Shown here piece by piece: positions 53,111 through 64,000 of a stretch of 64,000 nt of DNA. Both the position numbers and the translations under genes were made by a program. The stretch is from assembly GCA_958298945.1 (NCBI GenBank), contig OY282608.1, forward strand, positions 22,917,933 to 22,981,932, read 5' to 3'. The notes beneath the pieces were generated by a model. The model made no database searches. It saw only the letters and a program-made list of their open reading frames with translations, and was not told the origin of the DNA. This DNA comes from Atherix ibis. Taxonomy: Eukaryota > Arthropoda > Insecta > Diptera > Athericidae. How positions within the stretch are numbered: position 1 is the first letter of the stretch; every line of letters begins with the position of its first letter.

Positions 53111-55384
53111 AACAAACCAAGTAACTAAAAAGCCAACAAGCTAACAAACCAACAAGCCAACAAGCCAACAAGCCAACAAACCAACAAACCAACAAGCCAA
53201 CAAGCCAAAAAAACCAATAAACCAACAAGCCAACAAGCCAACAAACCAACAAACCAACAAACCAACAAACCAACAAGCCAACAAACCAACAAACCAACAA
53301 GCCAACAAACCAACAAACCAACAAACCAACAAGCCAACAAACCAACAAACCAACAAACCAAAAAACCAACAAACCAACAAGCCAACAAACCAACAAACTA
53401 ACAAACCAACAAGCCAAAAAACCAACAAACCAACAAACCAACAACCCAACAAACCAACAAACCAACAAACCAAGTAACAAAAAAACCAACAAACTAACAA
53501 ACCAACAAGCCAACAAACTAACAAACAAACAAGCCAACAAACCAAAAAACAAACAAACCAACAAGCCAACAAACCAACAAACCAGCAAGCAAACAAACCA
53601 ACAAACCAACAAAACAAGTAACCAACAAACTAACAAACCATCAAACGAACAAAGCAACAAACCAACAAGCCAACAAACCAACAAGCCAAAAAACCAACAA
53701 ACCAACAAACCAACATGCCAACAAACCAACAAACTAAGTAACCAACAAGCCTACAAACCAACAAACCAACAAACCAACATGCCAACAAACCAACAAACTA
53801 AGTAACCAACAAGCCAACAAACCAACAAACCAACAGGCCAACAAACCAACAAACCAACAAACCAACAAACCAACAAGCCAACAAACCAACAAACCAACAA
53901 ACCAACAAGCCAACAATCCAACAAGCCAACAAACCAACAAACCAACAAGCCAACAGGCCAACAAACCAACAAACCAAAAAACCAAAAAACCAACAAACCA
54001 ACAAACCAATAAGCCAACAAGCCAAAAAACCAACAAACCAACAAACCAACAAGCCAAGAAACCAACAAACCAACAAACCAACAAGCCAACAAACCAACAA
54101 ACAAATAAACCAACAAACCAAAAAACCAACAAACCAACAAACCAACAAGCCAACAAAACAACAAACCAACAAACCAACAAACCAACAAGCCAACAAACCA
54201 ACAAACCAGTAAGCAAACAAACCAACAAACCAACAAAACAAGTAACCAACAAACCAACAAACCATCAAACGAACAAAGCAACAAACCAACAAGCCAACAA
54301 ACCAACAAGCCAACAAACCAACAAACCAACAAACCAACATGCCAACAAACCAACAAACTAAGTAACCAACAAGCCTACAAACCAACAAACCAACATGCCA
54401 ACAAACCAACAAACTAAGTAACCACCAAGCCAACAAACCAACAAACCAACAAGCCAACAAACCAACAAACCAACAAACCAACAAACCAACAAGCCAACAA
54501 ACCAACAAACCAGCAAGCAAACAAACCAACAAACCAACAAAACAAGTAACCAACAAACCAACAAACCATCAAACGAACAAAGCAACAAACCAACAAGCAA
54601 ACAAACCAACAAGCCAACAAACCAACAAACCAACAAACCAACATGCCAACAAACCAACAAACTAAGTAACCAACAAGCCTACAAACCAACAAACCAACAA
54701 ACCAACATGCCAACAAACCAACAAACTAAGTAACCAACAAGCCAACAAACCAACAAACCAACAAGCCAACAAACCAACAAACCAACAAACTAACAAACCA
54801 ACAAGCCAACAAACCAACAAACCATCAAACGAACAAAGCAACAAGCCAACGAGCCAACAAACCAACAAACCAACAAGCCAACAAACCAACAAACCAACAA
54901 GCCAACAAGCCAACAAACCAACAAACCAACAAACCAACAAGCCAACAAACTAACAAACCAACAAGCCAACAAGCAAACAAACCAACAAACCAACAAACCA
55001 ACAAGCCAACAAACCAACAAACCAACAAACCAAGTAACCAAAAAGCCAACAAACTAACAAACCAACAAGCCAACAAACCAACAAGCCAAAAAGCCAATAA
55101 ACCAACAAACCAACAAACCAACAAACCAAAAAACCAACAAACCAAAAAACCAACAAACCAACAAACCATCAAACGAACAAAGCAACAAGCCAACGAGCCA
55201 ACAAATCAACGAACCAACAAGCCAACAAACCAACAAACCAACAAGCCAACAAGCCAACAAACCAACAAGCCAACAAACTAACAAACCAACAAGCCAACAA
55301 ACCAACAAACCAACAAACCAACAAACCAACAAGCCAACAAGCCAACAAATCAACAAACCAACAAGCCAACAAACCAACAAACCA
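53111..55384 (+). repeat. 1.92-kb tandem duplication, enlarged copy 2
   Basis: Copy of 51190-53110 with 368 extra bp (exactly 46 monomers) between about 53.8 and 54.2 kb and a 16-bp loss further right. The extra segment contains two CCAACAGGCC variants (near 53833 and 53953) and a double A6 tract. A similar segment occurs at 58.85-59.23 kb, so copy 1 may have lost the 46 monomers rather than copy 2 gaining them. CATGCC pairs lie at 53714/53778, 54338/54394 and 54642/54706. Confidence 0.9.
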
Positions 55385-56900
55385 ACAAACCAACAAGCCG
55401 ACAAACCAACAAACCAACAAACCAACATGCCAACAAACCAACAAACTAAGCAACCAACAAGCCAACAAACCAACAAACCAACAAGCCAACAAGCCAACAA
55501 ACCAACAAACCAACAAACCAACAAACCAACAAACCAACAAACCAAGTAACCAACAAACCAACAAACCTTCAAACGAACAAAGCAACAAACCAACAAACCA
55601 ACAAGCCAACAAACCAACAAACCAACAAACCAACAAACCAACAAGCCAACAAGCCAACAAATCAACAAACCAACAAGCCAACAAACCAACAAACCAACAA
55701 ACCAACAAGCCGACAAACCAACAAACCAACAAGCCAACAAACCAACAAACCAACAAACCAACAAGCCAACAAACCAACAAACAAATAAACCAACAAACCA
55801 AAAAACCAACAAACCAACAAACCAACAAGCCAACAAAACAACAAACCAACAAACCAACAAACCAAGTAACCAACAAACCAACAAACCAACAAGCTAACAA
55901 ACCATCAAACCAACAAACCAAAAAACGAACAAGCCAAAAAGCCAACAAACCAACAAACCAACAAACCAACAAGCCAACAAACCAACAAGCCAAAAAACCA
56001 ACAAACCAACAAACTAACAATCCAACAAACCAACAAACCAACAAACCAAGTAACCAACAAGCCAACAAACCAACAAACCAACAAGCCAACAAACCAACAA
56101 ACCAACAAACCAACAAACCAACAAGCCAACAAACCAACAAACCATCAAACGAACAAAGCAACAAGCCAACGAGCCAACAAACCAACAAACCAACAAGCCA
56201 ACAAACCAACAAACCAACAAGCCAACAAGCCAACAAACCAACAAACCAACAAACCAACAAGCCAACAAACTAACAAACACACAAGCCAACAAGCAAACAA
56301 ACCAACAAACCAACAAACCAACAAGCCAACAAACCAAAAAGCCAACAAACCAACAAACCAACAAACCAAGTAACCAAAAAACCAACAAACTAACAAACCA
56401 ACAAGCCAACAAACCAACAAGCCAACAAGCCAACAAACCAACAAACCAACAAAGCAACAAACCAAAAAACCAACAAACCAAAAAACCAACAAACCAACAA
56501 ACCATCAAACGAACAAAGCAACAAGCCAACAAACCAACAAACCAAGTAACCAAAAAGCCAACAAACTAACAAACCAACAAGCCAACAAACCAACAAGCCA
56601 AAAAGCCAATAAACCAACAAACCAACAAAGCAACAAACCAAAAAACCAACAAACCAAAAAACCAACAAACCAACAAACCATCAAACGAACAAAGCAACAA
56701 GCCAACGAGCCAACAAATCAACGAACCAACAAGCCAACAAACCAACAAACCAACAAGCCAACAAGCCAACAAACCAACAAACCAACAAACCAACAAGCCA
56801 ACAAACTAACAAACCAACAAGCCAACAAACCAACAAACCAACAAACCAACAAACCAACAAGCCAACAAGCCAACAAATCAACAAACCAACAAGCCAACAA
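55384..56900 (+). repeat. Right-domain satellite with CCGAC and AAATCAACG copies
   Basis: This gene-free block contains another CCGAC/CATGCC/AAGCAACC element (55398-55450), CCTTCAAACG at 55566 and a second CCGAC near 55711. Near 56.54-56.9 kb it holds a third copy of an ~360-bp segment also found at 52.75-53.1 and 55.02-55.38 kb, anchored by AAATCAACG at 52930, 55203 and 56715 (offsets 2,273 and 1,512). The A6-tract pair and CATCAAACG compound occurs twice, near 56455 and 56632. Confidence 0.78.
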
Positions 56901-58230
56901 ACCAACAAACCAACAAACCAACAAGCCGACAAACCAACAAACCAACAAACCAACATGCCAACAAACCAACAAACTAAGCAACCAACAAGCCAACAAACCA
57001 ACAAACCAACAAGCCAACAAGCCAACAAACCAACAAACCAACAAACCAACAAACCAACAAACCAACAAACCAAAAAACCAACAAACCAACAAACCAACAA
57101 GCCAACAAGCCAACAAACCAACAAACCAACAAACCAACAAGCCAACAAACCAACAAACCAACAAACCAACAAGCCAACAAACCAACAAACAAATAAACCA
57201 ACAAACCAAAAAACCAACAAACCAACAAACCAACAAGCCAACAAAACAACAAACCAACAAACCAACAAACCAAGTAACCAACAAGCCAACAAACCAACAA
57301 ACAAACAAGCCAATAAGCCAACAAACCAACAAACCGACAAGCTAACAAACCATCAAACCAACAAACCAAAAAACGAACAAGCCAAAAAGCCAACAAACCA
57401 ACAAACCAACAAACCAACATGCCAACAAACCAACAAGCCAAAAAACCAACAAACCAACAAACTAACAATCCAACAAACCAACAAACCAACAAACCAAGTA
57501 ACTAAAAAGCCAACAAGCTAACAAACCAACAAGCCAACAAGCCAACAAGCCAACAAACCAACAAACTAAGCAACCAACAAGCCAACAAACCAACAAACCA
57601 ACAAGCCAACAAGCCAACAAACCAACAAACCAACAAACCAACAAACCAACAAACCAACAAACCAAGTAACCAACAAACCAACAAACCTTCAAACGAACAA
57701 AGCAACAAACCAACAAACCAACAAACCAACAAACCAACAAGCCAACAAACCAACAAACAAATAAACCAACAAACCAACAAACAAATAAACCAACAAACCA
57801 ACAAACCAACAAACCAACAAACCAACAAACCAAAAAACCAACAAACCAACAAACCAACAAGCCAACAAGCCAACAAACCAACAAACCAACAAACCAACAA
57901 GCCAACAAACCAACAAACCAACAAACCAACAAGCCAACAAACCAACAAACAAATAAACCAACAAACCAAAAAACCAACAAACCAACAAACCAACAAGCCA
58001 ACAAAACAAGAAACCAACAAACCAACAAACCAAGTAACCAACAAGCCAACAAACCAACAAACAAACAAGCCAATAAGCCAACAAACCAACAAACCAACAA
58101 GCTAACAAACCATCAAACCAACAAACCAAAAAACGAACAAGCCAAAAAGCCAACAAACCAACAAACCAACAAACCAACAAGCCAACAAACCAACAAGCCA
58201 AAAAACCAACAAACCAACAAACTAACAATC
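56900..58230 (+). repeat. ~0.75-kb imperfect tandem pair
   Basis: Sequence at about 57.0-57.5 kb recurs at about 57.6-58.24 kb with offsets of 744-760 bp. Anchors are GTAACC with AAACAAACAAGCC (near 57273/58033), the CAAAACAACAAACC element (near 57243; CAAAACAAGAAACC near 58003) and GTAACTAAAAAG (57498/58242). Copy 1 has AACCGACAAGC near 57332 where copy 2 has AACCAACAAGC. The first copy lacks the CCTTCAAACG element that the second has at 57686. Confidence 0.78.
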
Positions 58231-59810
58231 CAACAAACCAAGTAACTAAAAAGCCAACAAGCTAACAAACCAACAAGCCAACAAGCCAACAAGCCAACAA
58301 ACCAACAAACCAACAAGCCAACAAGCCAAAAAACCAATAAACCAACAAGCCAACAAGCCAACAAACCAACAAACCAACAAACCAACAAGCCAACAAACCA
58401 ACAAACCAACAAGCCAACAAACCAACAAACCAACAAACCAACAAACCAACAAACCAACAAACCAACAAACCAAAAAACCAACAAGCCAACAAACCAACAA
58501 ACCAACAAACCAAGTAACCAAAAAGCCAACAAACTAACAAACCAACAAGCCAACAAACTAACAAACAAACAAGCCAACAAACCAACAAACCAACAAACCA
58601 ACAAGCCAACAAACCAACAAACCAGCAAGCAAACAAACCAACAAACCAACAAAACAAGTAACCAACAAACTAACAAACCATCAAACGAACAAAGCAACAA
58701 ACCAACAAGCCAACAAACCAACAAGCCAACAAACCAACAAACCAACAAACCAACATGCCAACAAACCAACAAACTAAGTAACCAACAAGCCTACAAACCA
58801 ACAAACCAACAAACTAACATGCAAACAAACCAACAAACTAAGTAACCAACAAGCCAACAAACCAACAAACCAACAGGCCAACAAACCAACAAACCAACAA
58901 ACCAACAAGCCAACAAACCAACAAACCAACAAACCAACAAACCAACAAGCCAACAATCCAACAAGCCAACAAACCAACAAACCAACAAGCCAACAAGCCA
59001 ACAAACCAACAAACCAACAAACCAAAAAACCAAAAAACCAAAAAACCAACAAACCAACAAACCAACAAGCCAACAAGCCAACAAACCAACAAACCAACAA
59101 ACCAACAAGCCAACAAACCAACAAACCAACAAACCAACAAGCCAACAAACCAACAAACAAATAAGCCAACAAACCAAAAAACCAACAAACCAACAAACCA
59201 ACAAGCCAACAAAACAACAATCCAACAAACCAACAAACCAACAAGCCAACAAACCAACAAACCAGCAAGCAAACAAACCAACAAACCAACAAAACAAGTA
59301 ACCAACAAACCAACAAACCATCAAACGAACAAAGCAACAAACCAACAAACCAACAAACCAACAAGCCAACAAACCAACAAACCAACAAACCAACATGCCA
59401 ACAAACCAACAAACTAAGTAACCAACAAGCCTACAAACCAACAAACCAACATGCCAACAAACCAACAAACTAAGTAACCACCAAGCCAACAAACCAACAA
59501 ACCAACAAAACAACAAAACAACAAACCAACAAACCAACAAACCAACAAGCCAACAAACCAACAAACCAGCAAGCAAACAATCCAACAAACCAACAAAACA
59601 AGTAACCAACAAACCAACAAACCATCAAACGAACAAAGCAATAAACCAACAAGCAAACAAACCAACAAGCCAACAAACCAACAAACCAACAAACCAACAT
59701 GCCAACAAACCAACAAACTAAGTAACCAACAAGCCTACAAACCAACAAACCAACAAACCAACATGCCAACAAACCAACAAACTAAGTAACCAACAAGCCA
59801 ACAAACCAAC
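58230..59810 (+). repeat. Block matching 53.1-54.75 kb
   Basis: Third relative of the 51.19/53.11-kb family, offset 5,121 bp at its left end (GTAACTAAAAAG 53121/58242) and 5,040-5,056 bp further right. It includes CCAACAGGCC near 58873 and CATGCC pairs at 58754/58818, 59394/59450 and 59698/59762. In the first pair the second member is altered to CATGCAAAC. It lacks part of the 53.2-53.5 kb sequence, which explains the offset drop of about 80 bp. Confidence 0.83.
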
Positions 59811-60190
59811 AAACCAACAAGCCAACAAACCAACAAACCAACAAACCAACAAACCAACAAGCCAACAATCCAACAAGCCAACAAACCAACAAACCGACAA
59901 GCCAACAAGCCAACAAACCAACAAACCAAAAAACCAACAAACCAACAAACCAACAAGCCAACAAGCCAACAAACCAACAAACCAACAAACCAACAAGCCA
60001 ACAAACCAACAAGCCAAAAAACCAACAAACCAACAAACCAACAATCCAACAAACCAACAAACCAACAAACCAAGTAACTAAAAAGCCAACAAGCTAACAA
60101 ACCAACAAGCCAACAAACCAACAAACCAACAAGCCAACAAGCCAACAAACCAACAAACCAACAAGCCAACAATCCAACAAGCCAACAAAC
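59810..60190 (+). repeat. Junction satellite before the terminal triplication
   Basis: This short stretch of ordinary monomers contains AACCGACAAGCC (near 59892), CCAATCC-type variants and GTAACTAAAAAGCC (near 60075). No gene-like content is present. It links the 58.2-59.8 kb block to the ~1.45-kb repeats. Confidence 0.75.
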
Positions 60191-61638
60191 CAACAAGCCA
60201 ACAAACTCACAAACCAACAAGCCAATAAACCAACAAACCAGCAAGCAAACAAACCAATAAACCAACAAAACAAGTAACCAACAAACCAACAAACCATCAA
60301 ACGAACAAAGCAACAAACCAACAAGCCAACAAACCAACAAGCCAACAAACCAACAAACCAACAAACCAACATGCCAACAAACCAACAAACTAAGTAACCA
60401 ACAAGCCTACAAACCAACAAAACAAACAAACCAACATGCCAACAAACCAACAAACTAAGTAACCAACAAGCCAACAAACCAACAAACCAACAAGCCAACA
60501 ATCCAACAAACCAACAAACCAACAAACCAACAAGCCAACAATCCAACAAGCCAACAAACCAACAAACCAACAAGCCAACAAGCCAACAAACCAACAAACC
60601 AACAAGCCAACAATCCAACAAGCCAACAAACCAACAAGCCAACAAACCAACAAACCAACAAACCAACAAACCAACAAGCCAACAAGCCAACAAACCAACA
60701 AACCAACAAAGCAACAAGCCAACAAACCAACAAGCCAACAAACCAACAAACCAACAAACCAAGTAACCAAAAAGCCAACAAACTAACAAACCAACAAGCC
60801 AACAAGCCAACAAACCAACAAACCAACAAAGCAACAAACCAACAAACCAACAAACCAACAAACCAACAAGCCAACAAGCCAACAAACCAACAAACTACAA
60901 ACCAACAAACGAACTAACCAACAAACCAACAAGCCAACAAGCCAACAAACCAACAAACCAACAAACCAACAAACCAACAAACTAAGTAACCAACAAGCCA
61001 ACAAACAAACAAACCAACAAGCCAACAAGCCAACAAGCCAACAAACCAACAAGCCAACAAACCAACAAACCAACAAACCAAAAAACCAACAAACCAACAA
61101 ACCAACAAACCAACAAACCAACAAACCAACAAACCAACAAACCAACAAGCCAACAAGCCAACAAACCAACAAACCAACAAACCAACAAGCCAACAAGCCA
61201 AAAAGCCAACAAAACAACAAACCAACAAACCAAGTAACCAAAAAGCAAACAAACTAACAAACCAACAAGCCAACAAGCCAACAAACCAATAACCCAACAA
61301 AGCAACAAGCCAACAAGCCAACAAACCAACAAGCCAACAAACCAACAAACCAACAAGCCAACAAGCCAACAAACCAACAAACCAACAAACCAACAAGCCA
61401 ACAAACCAACAAACCAACAAGCCAACAAACCAACCAACCAACAAACCAACAAGCCAACAAACCAACAAACCAACAAACTAAAAAACCAACAAACCAACAA
61501 ACCAACAAACCAACAAACTAACAAACCAACAAGCCAACAAACCAACAAACCAACAAACCAACAAACCAACAAGCCAACAAGCCAACAAACCAACAAACCA
61601 ACAAACCAAGTAACCAAAAAGCCAACAAACTAACAAAC
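60190..61638 (+). repeat. Terminal triplication, copy 1 (~1,448 bp)
   Basis: First of three head-to-tail copies. Anchors are AAGCCAATAAACC (60221/61669), the CATGCC pair 60370/60435 (61818/61883) and AAACTACAAACC (60893/62349). The offset to copy 2 is 1,448 bp at first and 1,456 bp later. A private AAACTCAC near 60205 replaces the AAACTAAC of copies 2 and 3. The CATGCC pair has 65-bp spacing, one base more than eight monomers, because of a CAAAACAAACAAACC slip shared by all three copies. Confidence 0.9.
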
Positions 61639-63110
61639 CAACAAGCCAACAAACTAACAAACCAACAAGCCAATAAACCAACAAACCAGCAAGCAAACAA
61701 ACCAATAAACCAACAAAACAAGTAACCAACAAACCAACAAACCATCAAACGAACAAAGCAACAAACCAACAAGCCAACAAACCAACAAGCCAACAAACCA
61801 ACAAACCAACAAACCAACATGCCAACAAACCAACAAACTAAGTAACCAACAAGCCTACAAACCAACAAAACAAACAAACCAACATGCCAACAAACCAACA
61901 AACTAAGTAACCAACAAGCCAACAAACCAACAAACCAACAAGCCAACAATCCAACAAACCAACAAACCAACAAACCAACAAGCCAACAATCCAACAAGCC
62001 AACAAACCAACAAACCAACAAGCCAACAAGCCAACAAACCAACAAACCAACAAGCCAACAATCCAACAAGCCAACAAACCAACAAACCAACAAGCCAACA
62101 AACCAACAAACCAACAAACCAACAAACCAACAAGCCAACAAGCCAACAAACCAACAAACCAACAAAGCAACAAGCCAACAAACCAACAAGCCAACAAACC
62201 AACAAACAAACAAACCAAGTAACCAAAAAGCCAACAAACTAACAAACCAACAAGCCAACAAGCCAACAAACCAACAAACCAACAAAGCAACAAACCAACA
62301 AACCAACAAACCAACAAACCAACAAGCCAACAAGCCAACAAACCAACAAACTACAAACCAACAAACGAACTAACCAACAAACCAACAAGCCAACAAGCCA
62401 ACAAACCAACAAACCAACAAACCAACAAACCAACAAACTAAGTAACCAAGAAGCCAACAAACAAACAAACCAACAAGCCAACAATCCAACAAGCCAACAA
62501 ACCAACAAGCCAACAAACCAACAAACCAACAAACCAAAAAACCAACAAACCAACAAACCAACAAACCAACAAACCAACAAACCAACAAACCAACAAACCA
62601 ACAAGCCAACAAGCCAACAAACCAACAAACCAACAAACCAACAAGCCAACAAACCAAAAAGCCAACAAAACAACAAACCAACAAACCAAGTAACCAAAAA
62701 GCAAACAAACTAACAAACCAACAAGCCAACAAGCCAACAAACCAATAACCCAACAAAGCAACAAGCCAACAAGCCAACAAACCAACAAACCAACAAACCA
62801 ACAAACCAACAAGCCAACAAGCCAACAAACCAACAAGCCAACAAACCAACAAACCAACAAACCAACAAGCCAACAAACCAACAAACCAACAAGCCAACAA
62901 ACCAACCAACCAACAAACCAACAAGCCAACAAACCAACAAACCAACAAACTAAAAAACCAACAAACCAACAAACCAACAAACCAACAAACTAACAAACCA
63001 ACAAGCCAACAAACCAACAAACCAACAAACCAACAAACCAACAAGCCAACAAGCCAACAAACCAACAAACCAACAAACCAAGTAACCAAAAAGCCAACAA
63101 ACTAACAAAC
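61638..63110 (+). repeat. Terminal triplication, copy 2 (1,472 bp)
   Basis: Second copy, offset 1,472 bp to copy 3 (184 monomers exactly). It shares with copy 3, but not with copy 1, the variants GTAACCAAGAAGCC (near 62451 and 63913) and CCAACAATCC shortly after. Copies 2 and 3 therefore split most recently. Compared with copy 1 it has three extra monomers, one in the left part and two in the right part. Confidence 0.92.
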
Positions 63111-64000
63111 CAACAAGCCAACAAACTAACAAACCAACAAGCCAATAAACCAACAAACCAGCAAGCAAACAAACCAATAAACCAACAAAACAAGTAACCA
63201 ACAAACCAACAAACCATCAAACGAACAAAGCAACAAACCAACAAGCCAACAAACCAACAAGCCAACAAACCAACAAACCAACAAACCAACATGCCAACAA
63301 ACCAACAAACTAAGTAACCAACAAGCCTACAAACCAACAAAACAAACAAACCAACATGCCAACAAACCAACAAACTAAGTAACCAACAAGCCAACAAACC
63401 AACAAACCAACAAGCCAACAATCCAACAAACCAACAAACCAACAAACCAACAAGCCAACAATCCAACAAGCCAACAAACCAACAAACCAACAAGCCAACA
63501 AGCCAACAAACCAACAAACCAACAAGCCAACAATCCAACAAGCCAACAAACCAACAAACCAACAAGCCAACAAACCAACAAACCAACAAACCAACAAACC
63601 AACAAGCCAACAAGCCAACAAACCAACAAACCAACAAAGCAACAAGCCAACAAACCAACAAGCCAACAAACCAACAAACAAACAAACCAAGTAACCAAAA
63701 AGCCAACAAACTAACAAACCAACAAGCCAACAAGCCAACAAACCAACAAACCAACAAAGCAACAAACCAACAAACCAACAAACCAACAAACCAACAAGCC
63801 AACAAGCCAACAAACCAACAAACTACAAACCAACAAACGAACTAACCAACAAACCAACAAGCCAACAAGCCAACAAACCAACAAACCAACAAACCAACAA
63901 ACCAACAAACTAAGTAACCAAGAAGCCAACAAACAAACAAACCAACAAGCCAACAATCCAACAAGCCAACAAACCAACAAGCCAACAAACCAACAAACCA
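63110..64000 (+). repeat. Terminal triplication, copy 3 (cut by window end)
   Basis: Third copy, truncated by the window after about 890 bp. Where I compared it with copy 2 I found no difference. More copies may follow beyond the window. Confidence 0.92.

Larger units (their letters stand above)
45441..63360 (+). repeat. Paired CATGCC element (16 pairs)
   Basis: Two CATGCC units flank a spacer with AAACTAAGTAACC and AAGCCTAC (once AAGCCTGC). Pairs 56 bp apart: 45441/45497, 45729/45785, 47113/47169, 49145/49201, 52049/52105, 54338/54394, 59394/59450. Pairs 64 bp apart: 51793/51857, 52353/52417, 53714/53778, 54642/54706, 58754/58818, 59698/59762. Pairs 65 bp apart: 60370/60435, 61818/61883, 63290/63355. 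The spacings equal 7 monomers, 8 monomers, and 8 plus one base. Single CATGCC units exist elsewhere (for example 1585 and 7480), but I saw pairs only here. Confidence 0.88.
1..64000 (+). repeat. 8-bp satellite array spanning the whole window
   Basis: Every part of the window is built from the 8-bp unit CCAACAAR, where R is A more often than G. The + strand is nearly free of T and poor in G; the - strand is G/T-rich. All monomers lie in the same orientation, with no inverted block and no gap of unrelated sequence. Common variants are CTAACAAR, CCAATAAR, CCAAAAAA, CCAGCAAR, GCAACAAR and AAGTAACC. Variants seem to be mostly C-to-T and A-to-G transitions plus C-to-A. The barcode of A-type, G-type and rarer monomers defines longer duplications. 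No gene, RNA gene, mobile element or regulatory site can be supported. The array continues past both edges. The host is probably eukaryotic, but the sequence does not show which one. Confidence 0.99.

Noticed and set aside
1..64000. CRISPR array
   Set aside because: The 8-bp period is far too short, no spacers of constant length separate repeats, and there are no cas genes.
1..64000. Telomeric repeat
   Set aside because: The G/T-rich strand unit TTTGTTGG is not a telomere unit I know, has only GG doublets, and is mixed with many variants arranged in kilobase-scale duplications. An internal satellite fits better.
60190..64000. Transposon or retroelement as the cause of the 1.47-kb repeats
   Set aside because: The repeats consist only of satellite monomers, have no terminal repeats, target-site duplications or coding capacity, and are strictly head to tail.
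1..64000. Promoters or terminators at AAGTAACC, CCAATAAAC or AATAAA-like variants
   Set aside because: AATAAA-like strings and TAA-containing variants appear at many places as single-base changes of the monomer, with no associated gene, so a regulatory reading is unsupported.
1..64000. Bacterial or phage origin
   Set aside because: I know of no bacterial or phage replicon with 64 kb of 8-bp satellite, and there is no coding sequence. A eukaryotic origin is far more likely, although not proven by the sequence.

Overview
The whole 64 kb window is one uninterrupted tandem-repeat (satellite) array. The basic unit is 8 bp, CCAACAAA or CCAACAAG on the + strand (TTTGTTGG / CTTGTTGG on the - strand), about 8,000 monomers in a single orientation from base 1 to base 64000. 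I found no unique sequence, gene, RNA gene, transposon, CRISPR array or inverted segment. Nothing identifies the species. An array of this size and type points to a eukaryotic chromosome (heterochromatin, pericentromere or subtelomere) assembled from long reads; that is inference.

The many long open frames are a by-product of the repeat. An 8-bp unit returns to frame after three units (24 nt), and the pure unit has no stop in any of the six frames. All three - strand frames therefore read the octapeptide LVCWFVGL and all three + strand frames read PTNQQTNK. Frames end only where a rare variant (CTAAC, TTAAC, ATCAA, AATAA) makes a stop, and most would begin at TTG. I call no CDS.

The information in the window lies in sparse monomer variants and single-base slips, which act as a barcode for a nested history of duplications. 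Left domain (1-5.6 kb): a mosaic of shorter, shuffled copies with offsets near 1.1 and 2.0 kb, then a section marked by an AAGTAACG variant. Middle domain (5.6-43 kb): tandem duplications of about 2.68 kb (5.63-11.0), 2.87 kb (10.55-16.3), 4.115 kb (16.6-24.9) and 3.322 kb (24.3-30.95). These are followed by two related ~6.6 kb super-blocks (30.1-36.8 and 36.8-43), each holding a ~1.5 kb variant-poor stretch. Right domain (43-64 kb): a 1.07 kb dispersed copy with one mismatch (43.41 and 47.49 kb), a 2.03 kb partial tandem copy (46.5-49.5), a 1.9/2.27 kb pair (51.2-55.4) and a triplication of ~1.45-1.47 kb (60.2-64.0) that runs off the right edge. This domain carries 16 paired CATGCC markers spaced 56, 64 or 65 bp.

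The pattern fits repeated unequal exchange or replication slippage with local homogenisation. Several copies are so alike that recent duplication, or false duplication in assembly, must both be considered. All boundaries and offsets come from reading marker variants by eye; expect errors of about one to ten monomers at boundaries.
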